Shown: positions 1-5,260, counted from the stretch's first letter. The stretch: DNA of 5,261 nt from an uncultured Bacilli bacterium (GCA_947624535.1 CANQKU010000078.1:1-5261); one strand, 5' to 3'. Translations and numbers: made by a program. Notes: a model not told the origin generated them from the letters alone.

Positions 1-19
1 CCCCCAGGACTTTTGTCAA
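1..19 (-). promoter_or_regulatory. Possible sigma-A -35 box of the next gene, outside the window
   Basis: A perfect TTGACA lies on the minus strand at 19-14. It is preceded (20-31) by an A6T5 tract that could act as an UP element and followed by a run of five G at 5-1. The matching -10 would fall beyond position 1, so the promoter cannot be confirmed. It points away from gerM, towards an unseen gene that would also be on the minus strand. Confidence 0.35.
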
Positions 20-22
20 GAA

Positions 23-50
23 AAATTTTTTGCACAAAATAAAAAAATTT
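23..50 (-). terminator. A/T-only stem-loop at the end of gerM, weak terminator candidate
   Basis: On the minus strand AAATTTTTT (50-42) pairs perfectly with AAAAAATTT (31-23) around a 10-nt loop, giving a 9-bp stem that begins inside the gerM stop codon. It has no G-C pair and only two more T before a C, so it is a poor classical terminator. It is listed because no better candidate lies between gerM and the -35 box downstream. It could simply be an A/T tract of the next promoter. Confidence 0.3.
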
Positions 51-981
51 ACTCAGGTAAATCTTTTCTTCCAACTGTATCTATATTTTTTCCATTTACT
101 TTAATTAATAATTGATTAACATCATAATTATCAAAAACTGAATAAGCTAATGTATATTTAACCTCTTCTATAACTTTATCATTACCATCAAAAATAGCTT
201 GATTAAAGTTAAGTGACATTACATTTTCTTTTTCTTCATGATCTAAAAGTTTTGTATTACTACTTAAGAAACTCATTAAATTTGGCTCATATATATAACT
301 AGTAGTTAACTCATCTACAATTATTTTAATTTTATCTCTATCATCATTTAAATACTTAGTAACAGGAACATAATATTTACTACTATCTATTTCTTCTAAA
401 TAGTATACAACTACTTTATTAATATTTTCTCTTGACTTAATATCATATTTTTTATTTATTCCTATACTTTTATCTAATACTTTACCATAGTCTTTTAAAA
501 TTTCATCTTCTACTTCTATAATTACACCTTTTATCCCATCTAAATCCATAATACTATAAACAATAGACTCAATCATTCTTTCTTTTAGTTCATCTTTAAT
601 ATTTAAAAATTTTCTACTAAAATTTAAAGTAACATACCCCTCATCATAGATCACATCAATAACTTTAGTATAAGCAGGAATAGTTGCTTTTAATCCATCA
701 GGGAATTTAGCATTATCACTTTGAATTAAGTTTTTTAATAATAATTTTATTTGATCTACTTTATCTTTCTTATCTAGTAAAATATTTGTCCTTACTAGAT
801 AGTTGTGATCATCTAATAAATAAATATGATTTGTACCTATACCAGTAATATATTCTATTTCTAAATTAGTTTTAATAGTTTTTTCTTTATCACCCATATT
901 TGGAATTGTATAAACTACTAATAAAATAAACGCTGTTAAAGTAGTTATTAATATTTTTCTAATAGCTCTTTTTCTTAACAT
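49..981 (-). CDS. gerM: GerM-type spore protein with two GerMN domains
   Basis: This 310-residue protein has one N-terminal hydrophobic segment (about residues 10-26) after a basic start (MLRKRAIRK). Two copies of the GerMN ('Germane') fold follow, at about 50-165 and 190-305. Each has the family pattern of an extended strand ending in V-x-L-N-F-S/N (VTLNFSRKF near 117-125, MSLNFNQAIF near 255-264) and then a helix and a VxxxVxGxxI-type strand. Bacillus subtilis GerM has the same two-domain layout; it acts in the mother cell or intermembrane space to help assemble the SpoIIIAH-SpoIIQ platform and is needed for normal spores. Unlike the Bacillus lipoprotein, this one shows no Cys lipobox after the hydrophobic segment, so it is probably held by an uncleaved membrane anchor. 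The ATG at 981 has an AGGTGA site at a normal distance. It follows gerE by 47 nt with a terminator between. Confidence 0.88.
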   Translation of the reverse strand: MLRKRAIRKILITTLTAFILLVVYTIPNMGDKEKTIKTNLEIEYITGIGTNHIYLLDDHNYLVRTNILLDKKDKVDQIKLLLKNLIQSDNAKFPDGLKATIPAYTKVIDVIYDEGYVTLNFSRKFLNIKDELKERMIESIVYSIMDLDGIKGVIIEVEDEILKDYGKVLDKSIGINKKYDIKSRENINKVVVYYLEEIDSSKYYVPVTKYLNDDRDKIKIIVDELTTSYIYEPNLMSFLSSNTKLLDHEEKENVMSLNFNQAIFDGNDKVIEEVKYTLAYSVFDNYDVNQLLIKVNGKNIDTVGRKDLPE

Positions 982-983
982 GA

Positions 984-1004
984 AATCACCTAGTTAATCA
1001 TATG
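984..1004 (-). promoter_or_regulatory. Candidate mother-cell promoter -10 and possible GerE box before gerM
   Basis: CATATGAT at 1004-997 starts right after the T-tract of the gerE terminator and resembles the sigma-E -10 (CATACAnT). I could not place a convincing -35 (no ATA at 16-18 nt; a TAC lies near 1025-1023), so this call is weak. AACTAGGTGATT at 995-984 matches the GerE consensus RWWTRGGY--YY at all but one defined position. However, it overlaps the ribosome binding site and may owe its form to that. Confidence 0.35.
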
Positions 1005-1027
1005 AAAAAACGTACTTAGATAGTACG
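1005..1027 (-). terminator. Rho-independent terminator of gerE
   Basis: On the minus strand CGTACT (1027-1022) pairs perfectly with AGTACG (1016-1011) around a 5-nt loop and is followed directly by six T (1010-1005). It starts 1 nt after the gerE stop codon. This should separate gerE from gerM transcription, so gerM needs its own promoter. Confidence 0.82.
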
Positions 1028-1028
1028 C

Positions 1029-1235
1029 TTATAATGATATTTCTTTTAATTTTAATAACTCTACTACTGCACTCGCTCTACCATTTACACCTAGTTTTTG
1101 CATAGTATTAGAAATATGATTTCTTACTGTTTTTTCACTTATTCCTAATTGTTTAGCAATTTGTTTTGTAGTTTTATTAAGGATTAAAAGTTCAAAGACT
1201 TCTTTTTCTCTACTTGTTAAAATACCTTTTGACAT
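1029..1235 (-). CDS. gerE: GerE, LuxR-type regulator of late mother-cell sporulation genes
   Basis: This 68-residue protein is a bare LuxR/FixJ helix-turn-helix with no sensor domain. Almost the whole chain matches Bacillus subtilis GerE (74 aa) as I remember it, including TSREKEVFELL (7-17), KTTKQIA (21-27), ISEKTVRNHISNTMQKLGV (32-50) and GRASAVVELL (52-61). The recognition helix is about residues 33-46. GerE binds DNA as a dimer in the mother cell and switches on or represses sigma-K genes, mainly for coat and late spore functions. The ATG at 1235 is preceded by an AAGGGA-type ribosome site. A sigma-K-like promoter lies upstream and a terminator directly after the stop. GerE is usually absent from Clostridia, so it points to a Bacilli-related host. 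Confidence 0.93.
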   Translation of the reverse strand: MSKGILTSREKEVFELLILNKTTKQIAKQLGISEKTVRNHISNTMQKLGVNGRASAVVELLKLKEISL

Positions 1236-1269
1236 ATCATTCTTCCCTTCTTTTATACGTTACCTAAAG

Positions 1270-1297
1270 TATTGTATGAGAAGGAAAGAATTTGTTT
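1270..1297 (-). promoter_or_regulatory. Sigma-K-like promoter of gerE
   Basis: CATACAATA at 1278-1270 matches the sigma-K -10 consensus CATAnnnTA exactly, and its first eight bases also fit the sigma-E -10 CATACAnT. An AAAC at 1297-1294 lies 15 nt upstream of the -10 and supplies the 'AC' core of a sigma-K -35, at a slightly short spacing. No ATA stands at sigma-E spacing, which favours sigma-K. This agrees with Bacillus subtilis, where gerE is transcribed by sigma-K. Confidence 0.6.
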
Positions 1298-1309
1298 CAG
1301 TTTATCTGC

Positions 1310-1816
1310 CTAACTTTTTTTAAAAGTTACAGTAATGTACATCTTATCTTTATAATTAGATTGTACAAGTCGCATGATATTGTTTGCTATAGTATTATCA
1401 TGTTTATCTTTGATTACTACTACTTCAATATTCTTATCGTCTATTTTAACAAAACTATCTAATTTTTGTTGCTGTTTTATTTGTTTTTCTAGTTTTTCTT
1501 CTTCCCCTTGCAATTGATTTAAATATTTCAATTGCTCATAAGCATCATTTTTTTCTTCTGTTGTTGTTTTTTCATCAGTTAATTTTTCTTGAAGACTAGT
1601 CATTTTCTCCTGTCTTTCTTCTTCTAAAGAAACCCTCATAGCTACTAATGAATTAGTTTGTTCAATTGTAGTATCAGTTTTTTTATTAGATTTTGTAGTT
1701 ACTTTTTCATTAGCATTATTAACTAATAAGTCATTTGGCATAGTAATATAATAGACGCTAAGAACTAAAATCAAACTAAATAATGTTAAAAACCACAAAT
1801 TTTGTTTATTAATCAT
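1310..1816 (-). CDS. spoIIIAH: Stage III sporulation protein AH (SpoIIIAH)
   Basis: This 168-residue protein has the SpoIIIAH layout: a short cytoplasmic start (MINKQNLW), one membrane helix (about 8-26, ending in the typical LSVYYIT-P), a polar linker to about 58, a charged coiled-coil stretch (about 60-118, many E/K/Q), and a small C-terminal ring-building (YscJ/FliF-like) domain (about 120-168). In Bacillus subtilis it sits in the mother-cell membrane and binds forespore SpoIIQ across the septum, forming the channel that keeps the forespore active after engulfment. There it is the last gene of the eight-gene spoIIIA operon. Here it follows an unrelated gene and a terminator, with its own sigma-E-like promoter and a strong AAGGAGG site (1832-1826) 9 nt before the ATG. 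No clear terminator follows, so gerE may also be read from this transcript. Confidence 0.88.
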   Translation of the reverse strand: MINKQNLWFLTLFSLILVLSVYYITMPNDLLVNNANEKVTTKSNKKTDTTIEQTNSLVAMRVSLEEERQEKMTSLQEKLTDEKTTTEEKNDAYEQLKYLNQLQGEEEKLEKQIKQQQKLDSFVKIDDKNIEVVVIKDKHDNTIANNIMRLVQSNYKDKMYITVTFKKS

Positions 1817-1839
1817 ACGAAGTATCCTCCTTACAGTAA

Positions 1840-1867
1840 ACTATATGAAGAAAAAAAAAGAATATTC
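1840..1867 (-). promoter_or_regulatory. Sigma-E-like promoter of spoIIIAH, overlapping the upstream terminator
   Basis: CATATAGT at 1847-1840 matches the sigma-E -10 (CATACAnT) with one mismatch. GAATATTC at 1867-1860 supplies the -35 ATA, and exactly 16 nt separate the two ATA cores, within the family's usual 16-18. The -35 is the descending arm of the preceding terminator hairpin and the spacer is its T-tract. The predicted start near 1833 leaves a leader of under 20 nt carrying the ribosome site. Sigma-E control matches the Bacillus spoIIIA operon. Confidence 0.65.
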
Positions 1868-1880
1868 ATAATTAATATCC
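1851..1880 (-). terminator. Rho-independent terminator after the DUF5684 gene
   Basis: Immediately after the TAA stop, GGATATT (1880-1874) pairs with AATATTC (1866-1860) through seven pairs including one G-U, around a 7-nt loop, followed by nine T (1859-1851). The stem is A/T-rich but the T-tract is long. It insulates spoIIIAH from the upstream gene and shares sequence with the spoIIIAH promoter. Confidence 0.7.
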
Positions 1881-2471
1881 TTATTTTACTTCTTTACCGC
1901 AATTAGGGCAAAATCTTGTATCTGAAGTTATTTTACTTCCGCAAGACGTACAAAATTTTCCATTTGTAGAAGTAGTTGTTTTATTAGAATTCATTGTCTC
2001 TCCAACTTTGTTAAAAACAACGTCATTCATTGGCTTTTCTCCAAGATAGTCACATTTTCCAAATCCAAGTATCATATTAAATACAGGTTGTAAAAAGATA
2101 AGACCTAAAGCGAAAGCATCTTCTTTACCAAAACTGCGGGATAGACTAACATTTAGTAAAACAGCAAAGTAAACCATAAGAGCAATATAAGCAAGTGATC
2201 CAATAATAGGAATTACATTTAAAACCCAACCACAACATGTAATTAAAATCCACCATGGATTAACCCCTGTAATTTTACATAATGTGTATTTATTATAAAT
2301 TGGAATTAAAGCAGCCCATCCAGGTTTATTGGCTTTAGTAAATATTTTCCATTGTCCAACAATTTGAATAACTGCGATACCTAAGACAATTAAAGAAAAT
2401 ATTTCAAGAAATGTCATTAATCCAGCAGCAATTCCACTAGAAATAGACTCAATATTATAATTATAACTCAT
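1881..2471 (-). CDS. DUF5684-type membrane protein with C-terminal zinc ribbon
   Basis: This 196-residue protein has an N-terminal membrane domain and a short cytoplasmic tail. Residues about 40-60 carry the motif W-K-x-F-x-K-A-x-K-P-G-W-A-A-L-I-P-I-Y-N, the hallmark I associate with DUF5684. Hydrophobic segments lie near 16-38, 73-110 (probably two passes) and 119-137. After a polar linker (about 145-171) comes a CxxC...CxxC zinc ribbon with Cys at 174, 177, 188 and 191, of the FCxxCG/FCPNCG type. The biochemical role of the family is unknown to me; a scaffolding or regulatory membrane role is only a guess. The ATG at 2471 has AAGGAG 8 nt upstream. It is flanked by a palindromic leader and a strong terminator, so it is likely transcribed alone or by read-through from the operon before it. 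Its place next to spoIIIAH does not prove a sporulation role. Confidence 0.72.
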   Translation of the reverse strand: MSYNYNIESISSGIAAGLMTFLEIFSLIVLGIAVIQIVGQWKIFTKANKPGWAALIPIYNKYTLCKITGVNPWWILITCCGWVLNVIPIIGSLAYIALMVYFAVLLNVSLSRSFGKEDAFALGLIFLQPVFNMILGFGKCDYLGEKPMNDVVFNKVGETMNSNKTTTSTNGKFCTSCGSKITSDTRFCPNCGKEVK

Positions 2472-2489
2472 AAACTCAACTCCTTACAT

Positions 2490-2516
2490 ATAAAATATCA
2501 TATAATTATATTTTAT
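2490..2516 (-). promoter_or_regulatory. A/T inverted repeat and TATAAT before the DUF5684 gene
   Basis: In the 46-nt gap before the gene, the 9-mers ATAAAATAT (2516-2508) and ATATTTTAT (2498-2490) are perfect inverted repeats separated by 9 nt. A TATAAT at 2510-2505 lies across one arm and could be a -10, but no good -35 is seen 17 nt upstream. The repeat may be an operator, a weak hairpin or only A/T-rich leader. No T-tract follows, so it is not a normal terminator of the preceding operon. Confidence 0.3.
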
Positions 2517-2517
2517 G

Positions 2518-3753
2518 CTAGTTATTTAAAATATTTTCTATAGCTGATTGTAAAGTAATTTTTCCTGATGCATAAGTTAAGCTGCCTTGTTGGTAAGCAA
2601 TATATGGAGCACGTATTGGTCCATCACAACTTATTTCAATACTAGATCCTTGAGTAAAAGATCCTGATGCCATAATAACTTGATCATCATATCCAGGCAT
2701 ATCCCATGGAATTGGAATAGAATGAGCATCGATTGGAGATTGTTTTTGAATACCTTGGACGTAACGTTCTAAAATAGAGGCATCTTTAAAGATAATATTT
2801 TGAACAATGTCAGCTCTATCATCTTGATATTTAGGTTCAACTTCATAACCTAACTGTTCCATAACACAAGATGTTAAAATAGCAATCTTTAAACTATTAG
2901 CTACTACTTCTGGGGCTAGAAACAATCCTTGTAAAATACTTTTATTAATCCCTAGAGTTGGTCCTACTTCTCTTCCCTCACCAGGAAGTGTTAGTCTTTC
3001 TCCTACAAGATCAACTAAATCTTTTCTACCAGCAACATAAGCTCCATTAGGGGCTATACCCCCACCAAGATTTTTTATTAATGATCCAACAATTATATCA
3101 GCTCCACATTCTGAGACCTCATAATTATTTACAAATTCACAATAACAGTTATCTACCATGACAATAATATTAACATTTATTTCTTTAATCATAGAAATAA
3201 CTTTTCTAACTGACTCTAAGGAAATACTTTTTCTAGTAGAATATCCCTTAGATCTTTGAATTTCAATAACTTTTATTTGTTTAGTAGTAATTACTTCTTT
3301 TATTTTTTCATAGTCAAAATCATCATTAATAAGATCAATTTCTTGATAATTAATTCCAAATGACTTTAAACTACTTGGATTTTCTTTTATCCCAATTACT
3401 TCATGCATAGTATCATATGGTGTTCCAGTAATAGAAAGTAAAGTATCATTAGGGCGTAATAAGGCAAAAAAACAAACTGATAAGGCATGAGATCCAGAAA
3501 TAAATTGAGTTCTTACTAAGGCATCTTCAGTACCTAAAACTTGACTAAATATTTTTTCAATTTTTTCTCTTCCAATATCATTATATCCATATCCAGTAGT
3601 TCCAGAAAAGTCTGACTCACTAAGTTTTTGTGAGTGGAAAGCATCTAAAACTTTTTTAGTATTTTCAAAACAAATTTTATCTACTTTTTTAAATTCTTCA
3701 CTACATTTTTGTTCACATTCCTCAATAATTTCAATTATTTTACTACTATTCAT
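2518..3753 (-). CDS. ynbB: Methionine gamma-lyase family PLP protein (YnbB type)
   Basis: This 411-residue protein belongs to the YnbB/'aluminium resistance protein' branch of the Cys/Met-metabolism PLP enzymes and has about the usual length. Recognisable pieces are TGYGYNDIGREKIE (53-66), SGSHA (86-90, expected PLP phosphate contact), VDNCYCEF (200-207, with Asp201 set to hold the pyridine nitrogen) and SLIKNLGGG (224-232, with Lys227 the likely Schiff-base lysine). The C-terminal half has the characteristic LPGEGREVGPTLG (256-268) and D-G-P-I-R-A-P-Y (377-384). The branch is widespread in Firmicutes, but its true substrate is not settled; lyase activity on sulfur amino acids is inferred from the fold. 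Its start overlaps the upstream SDR stop by 1 nt (TAATG), and its GGAGG site lies in the SDR Gly-Gly codons, so the two are translationally coupled. In Bacillus it sits beside glutamine-synthetase genes, so this pairing is different. Confidence 0.85.
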   Translation of the reverse strand: MNSSKIIEIIEECEQKCSEEFKKVDKICFENTKKVLDAFHSQKLSESDFSGTTGYGYNDIGREKIEKIFSQVLGTEDALVRTQFISGSHALSVCFFALLRPNDTLLSITGTPYDTMHEVIGIKENPSSLKSFGINYQEIDLINDDFDYEKIKEVITTKQIKVIEIQRSKGYSTRKSISLESVRKVISMIKEINVNIIVMVDNCYCEFVNNYEVSECGADIIVGSLIKNLGGGIAPNGAYVAGRKDLVDLVGERLTLPGEGREVGPTLGINKSILQGLFLAPEVVANSLKIAILTSCVMEQLGYEVEPKYQDDRADIVQNIIFKDASILERYVQGIQKQSPIDAHSIPIPWDMPGYDDQVIMASGSFTQGSSIEISCDGPIRAPYIAYQQGSLTYASGKITLQSAIENILNN

Positions 3754-4490
3754 TAATATGTTCCTCCATCTACAATAATAATTTGATTATTAATATAACT
3801 AGCATCATCTGATAATAAAAAATATACAACTTTAGCAATTTCTTCACATTCAGCAAAACGTTTTAAAAAAATCTTTTCTTCTTCACTTTGAATATAATCT
3901 TGATCTAAGTCTTTCATTTCATTTTCTGTTTTAACCCAACCTGGAGCGATAGCATTAACTCTAACATAAGGAGCATAGGCTAAGGCTAAATTATGAGTAA
4001 GTGAATTAATACCAGCTTTAGATGCATCATAATCAATAGTCATAGGATAATATTTATGTATTCCATTTGTAGAAGATAAATTAACTATACTACCAAATTT
4101 TTGTTCATACATAATTTCTCCTACTAACTTACTAACTAAAAAAGTTCCTACAACATTAACTTCTAATGTTTTCATAAAATTTTCTTTAGTCTTATTAACA
4201 AATAAACTATCTAAACACACTGCAGCATTATTAACTAAATAATCAATTCTTCCAAAATCATTTTTAGCATTATCAATAAATTTTTTTATTTCTTCTTCAT
4301 TAGAAAGATCACAAGAATAAATTCTTACTTCAATATTATATTTACTTTCTAATTCTTCTTTTAATAATGGAGCTTTATTTGAGCTATTATGATAACTAAG
4401 AATTAAATTACAATCTTTACTAGCTAAATGCCTAGCTATTACTTCTCCAAGTCCACTAACTCCTCCAGTTATTAAAGCAACTTTTTTCAT
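3753..4490 (-). CDS. FabG-like short-chain dehydrogenase/reductase
   Basis: This 245-residue protein is a classical SDR of full length. The cofactor motif TGGVSGLG is at 8-15, CDLS with the adenine-contact Asp at 60-63, and NNAA at 87-90. The catalytic set is Asn112, Ser140 (in NLSST), Tyr154 and Lys158 (YDASK), followed by the PGWVKTE loop (183-189) and the C-terminal IIIVDGGTY. The end of strand 2 (about 31-38) has no acidic residue, which favours NADP(H) over NAD(H). It probably reduces a keto group in the cytoplasm. 3-oxoacyl-ACP reductase, another FabG paralogue role or a dedicated ketone reductase all fit, so I give no symbol. The ATG at 4490 has a GTGAGG site 8 nt upstream, and an extended -10 promoter drives the operon. 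The stop codon overlaps the ynbB start, suggesting the two products are needed together. Confidence 0.85.
   Translation of the reverse strand: MKKVALITGGVSGLGEVIARHLASKDCNLILSYHNSSNKAPLLKEELESKYNIEVRIYSCDLSNEEEIKKFIDNAKNDFGRIDYLVNNAAVCLDSLFVNKTKENFMKTLEVNVVGTFLVSKLVGEIMYEQKFGSIVNLSSTNGIHKYYPMTIDYDASKAGINSLTHNLALAYAPYVRVNAIAPGWVKTENEMKDLDQDYIQSEEEKIFLKRFAECEEIAKVVYFLLSDDASYINNQIIIVDGGTY
3761..3767 (-). promoter_or_regulatory. Ribosome binding site of ynbB inside the SDR gene
   Basis: GGAGGAA on the minus strand is formed by the SDR codons for the terminal Gly-Gly. It stands 9 nt before the ynbB ATG, whose A is also the last base of the SDR TAA stop. This fixes the ynbB start and implies coupled translation. 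Confidence 0.75.
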
Positions 4491-4521
4491 ATTTAAAACC
4501 TCACTTGCTCAATTTGTCTAT

Positions 4522-4530
4522 ATTATAACA
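4522..4530 (-). promoter_or_regulatory. Extended -10 promoter of the SDR-ynbB operon
   Basis: TGTTATAAT at 4530-4522 is a perfect TGn-TATAAT extended -10. The region 17-20 nt upstream holds only weak -35 matches (ACCTAA at 17 nt, TTAACC at 20 nt), which an extended -10 tolerates. The predicted start near 4515 gives a leader of about 25 nt before the SDR ATG. Confidence 0.65.
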
Positions 4531-4575
4531 TGTTTTTTTAATAATTAGGTTAAATAATTAAAAGAAAAAGCAAAC

Positions 4576-4599
4576 TATAAATTAGTTCACTAATATACA
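4576..4599 (-). terminator. Stem-loop after the surface-protein gene: terminator or DGR target hairpin
   Basis: On the minus strand TGTATATTAG (4599-4590) folds onto CTAATTTATA (4585-4576) around the 4-nt loop TGAA, with nine pairs (one G-U) and one T-T mismatch. The inner five pairs are perfect. It starts 13 nt after the stop codon. A T-rich stretch (GTTTGCTTTTTCTTT, 4575-4561) follows after a few bases, so it can work as a rho-independent terminator. A short hairpin with a 4-nt loop just downstream of the variable region is also a known target-recognition element of DGRs. Confidence 0.5.
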
Positions 4600-4612
4600 T
4601 ACTTTAATTATT

Positions 4613-5260
4613 TTATTTGGAGATTTCTACTACGGCACGGACACCATAAGTGCCAGTCGTATGGTGGTTGGTAACACTGCCGTTATAGTAGACATTCCAC
4701 GCACGATCTAGGAAAGAAGCGTTGGCCGAAATGGTCCAATAATAACTGTTTTTATCATTTGAATTACTTAGATAGTTATACATCCATACTGGACATGATA
4801 TATTAGTATTATATTGACACCCAAATTTAGTCGTTTCTTGCATTGTTATCATTCTTGCTTTCACTGAACCTCTTGATAAATTATACGTTGAATGAATACA
4901 TGATGATGCAGTACAACCTGAATATCCTAATGTTGTACTACTTCCTCCTATTGTATAACTTTGGTCATTTACATTTGTCCAGTCTGCAGTTGCACTTTCT
5001 AATGCATCTAATGCAGTTGTTGGGCCTTGACTATTATCATCACTTGTATACCACTGTATATCATTTAATGTATTTTTTTGACTTTGTAGTATCATTGTTG
5101 TTCCATCGTCATGCACTACATGAAATCTCACTTCTTCTGCTTCATTTACTTTATATACAATAATTGTTCCAGGTTTACATGAATTTTTACCATTATTATC
5201 ATAACAACTTGTCATAAAACAAGTATTCTCATCTCCTGTTATACAATATGTTGGTGAGCC
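4613..5260 (-). CDS. Cys-rich surface protein with lectin-like C-terminus, 5'-truncated by the window edge
   Basis: An open frame of 215 codons runs from the window edge to the TAA at 4615-4613. An ATG occurs at 5215, but the frame stays open upstream of it (encoding GSPTYCITGDENTCF) and no ribosome site precedes that ATG, so the real start is outside the window. The visible part has eight cysteines (residues 6, 14, 19, 28, 116, 121, 148, 156), which suggests disulfides and export. A repeat-like domain starts at GTIIVYKV (31-38), with WYTSDDNSQGP and later SRGSVKARMIT. The tail from YYW (173-175) through AWNVYYNGSV to GVRAVVEISK (206-215) resembles the terminal fold of DUF6273/FGE-like, C-type-lectin-like proteins. 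It probably binds a ligand at the cell surface, but the ligand is unknown. The final ~120 nt have a much higher G+C content than the rest of the gene. Confidence 0.7.
   Translation of the reverse strand, partial: GSPTYCITGDENTCFMTSCYDNNGKNSCKPGTIIVYKVNEAEEVRFHVVHDDGTTMILQSQKNTLNDIQWYTSDDNSQGPTTALDALESATADWTNVNDQSYTIGGSSTTLGYSGCTASSCIHSTYNLSRGSVKARMITMQETTKFGCQYNTNISCPVWMYNYLSNSNDKNSYYWTISANASFLDRAWNVYYNGSVTNHHTTGTYGVRAVVEISK
4616..4738 (-). other. Putative DGR variable region (VR) at the 3' end of the surface-protein gene
   Basis: The last 41 codons (Trp175 to Lys215) sit in DNA with 58 G/C in the 120 bases 4621-4740, against 15 in 60 bases at 4741-4800. About half the codons end in G or C, unusual for this window. 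The segment encodes SANASFLDRAW, VYYNGSV, TNHHTTGTY and GVRAVVEISK. Nearly all the loop residues use codons ending in C or T (TTC, GAT, CGT, TAC, TAT, AGT, ACC, CAC, CAT, ACT, GGC), which could each arise from AAC or AAT by adenine mutation. The size, 3'-terminal position, lectin-like tail and following hairpin match DGR variable regions. The template repeat and reverse transcriptase are not in the window, so this is an inference. Confidence 0.5.

Noticed and set aside
1..20. The CCCCCAGGAC...GTCAAG segment as the end of an insertion sequence
   Set aside because: No matching inverted end, target duplication or transposase is present; a promoter -35 for the next gene explains it as well.
1310..1816. 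A FliF/YscJ secretion-ring protein instead of SpoIIIAH
   Set aside because: The length, single N-terminal membrane helix ending in LSVYYIT-P, coiled-coil middle and sporulation neighbours fit SpoIIIAH; only the small C-terminal domain is shared with the ring proteins.
4491..4612. A small RNA gene or riboswitch in the gap before the SDR gene
   Set aside because: The gap is short and fully explained by a hairpin with T-rich tail, an extended -10 promoter and a ribosome site; no aptamer-like core is visible.
4843..5163. A 106-codon plus-strand open frame rich in Leu, Tyr and His
   Set aside because: It lies antisense to the surface-protein gene, has biased low-complexity composition, and shows no ribosome site or known family; it is a shadow frame.
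4613..5260. A CRISPR array or tandem DNA repeat behind the Asn/Thr/Tyr-rich tail
   Set aside because: No repeated DNA unit with regular spacing is visible; the pattern is at protein level only.
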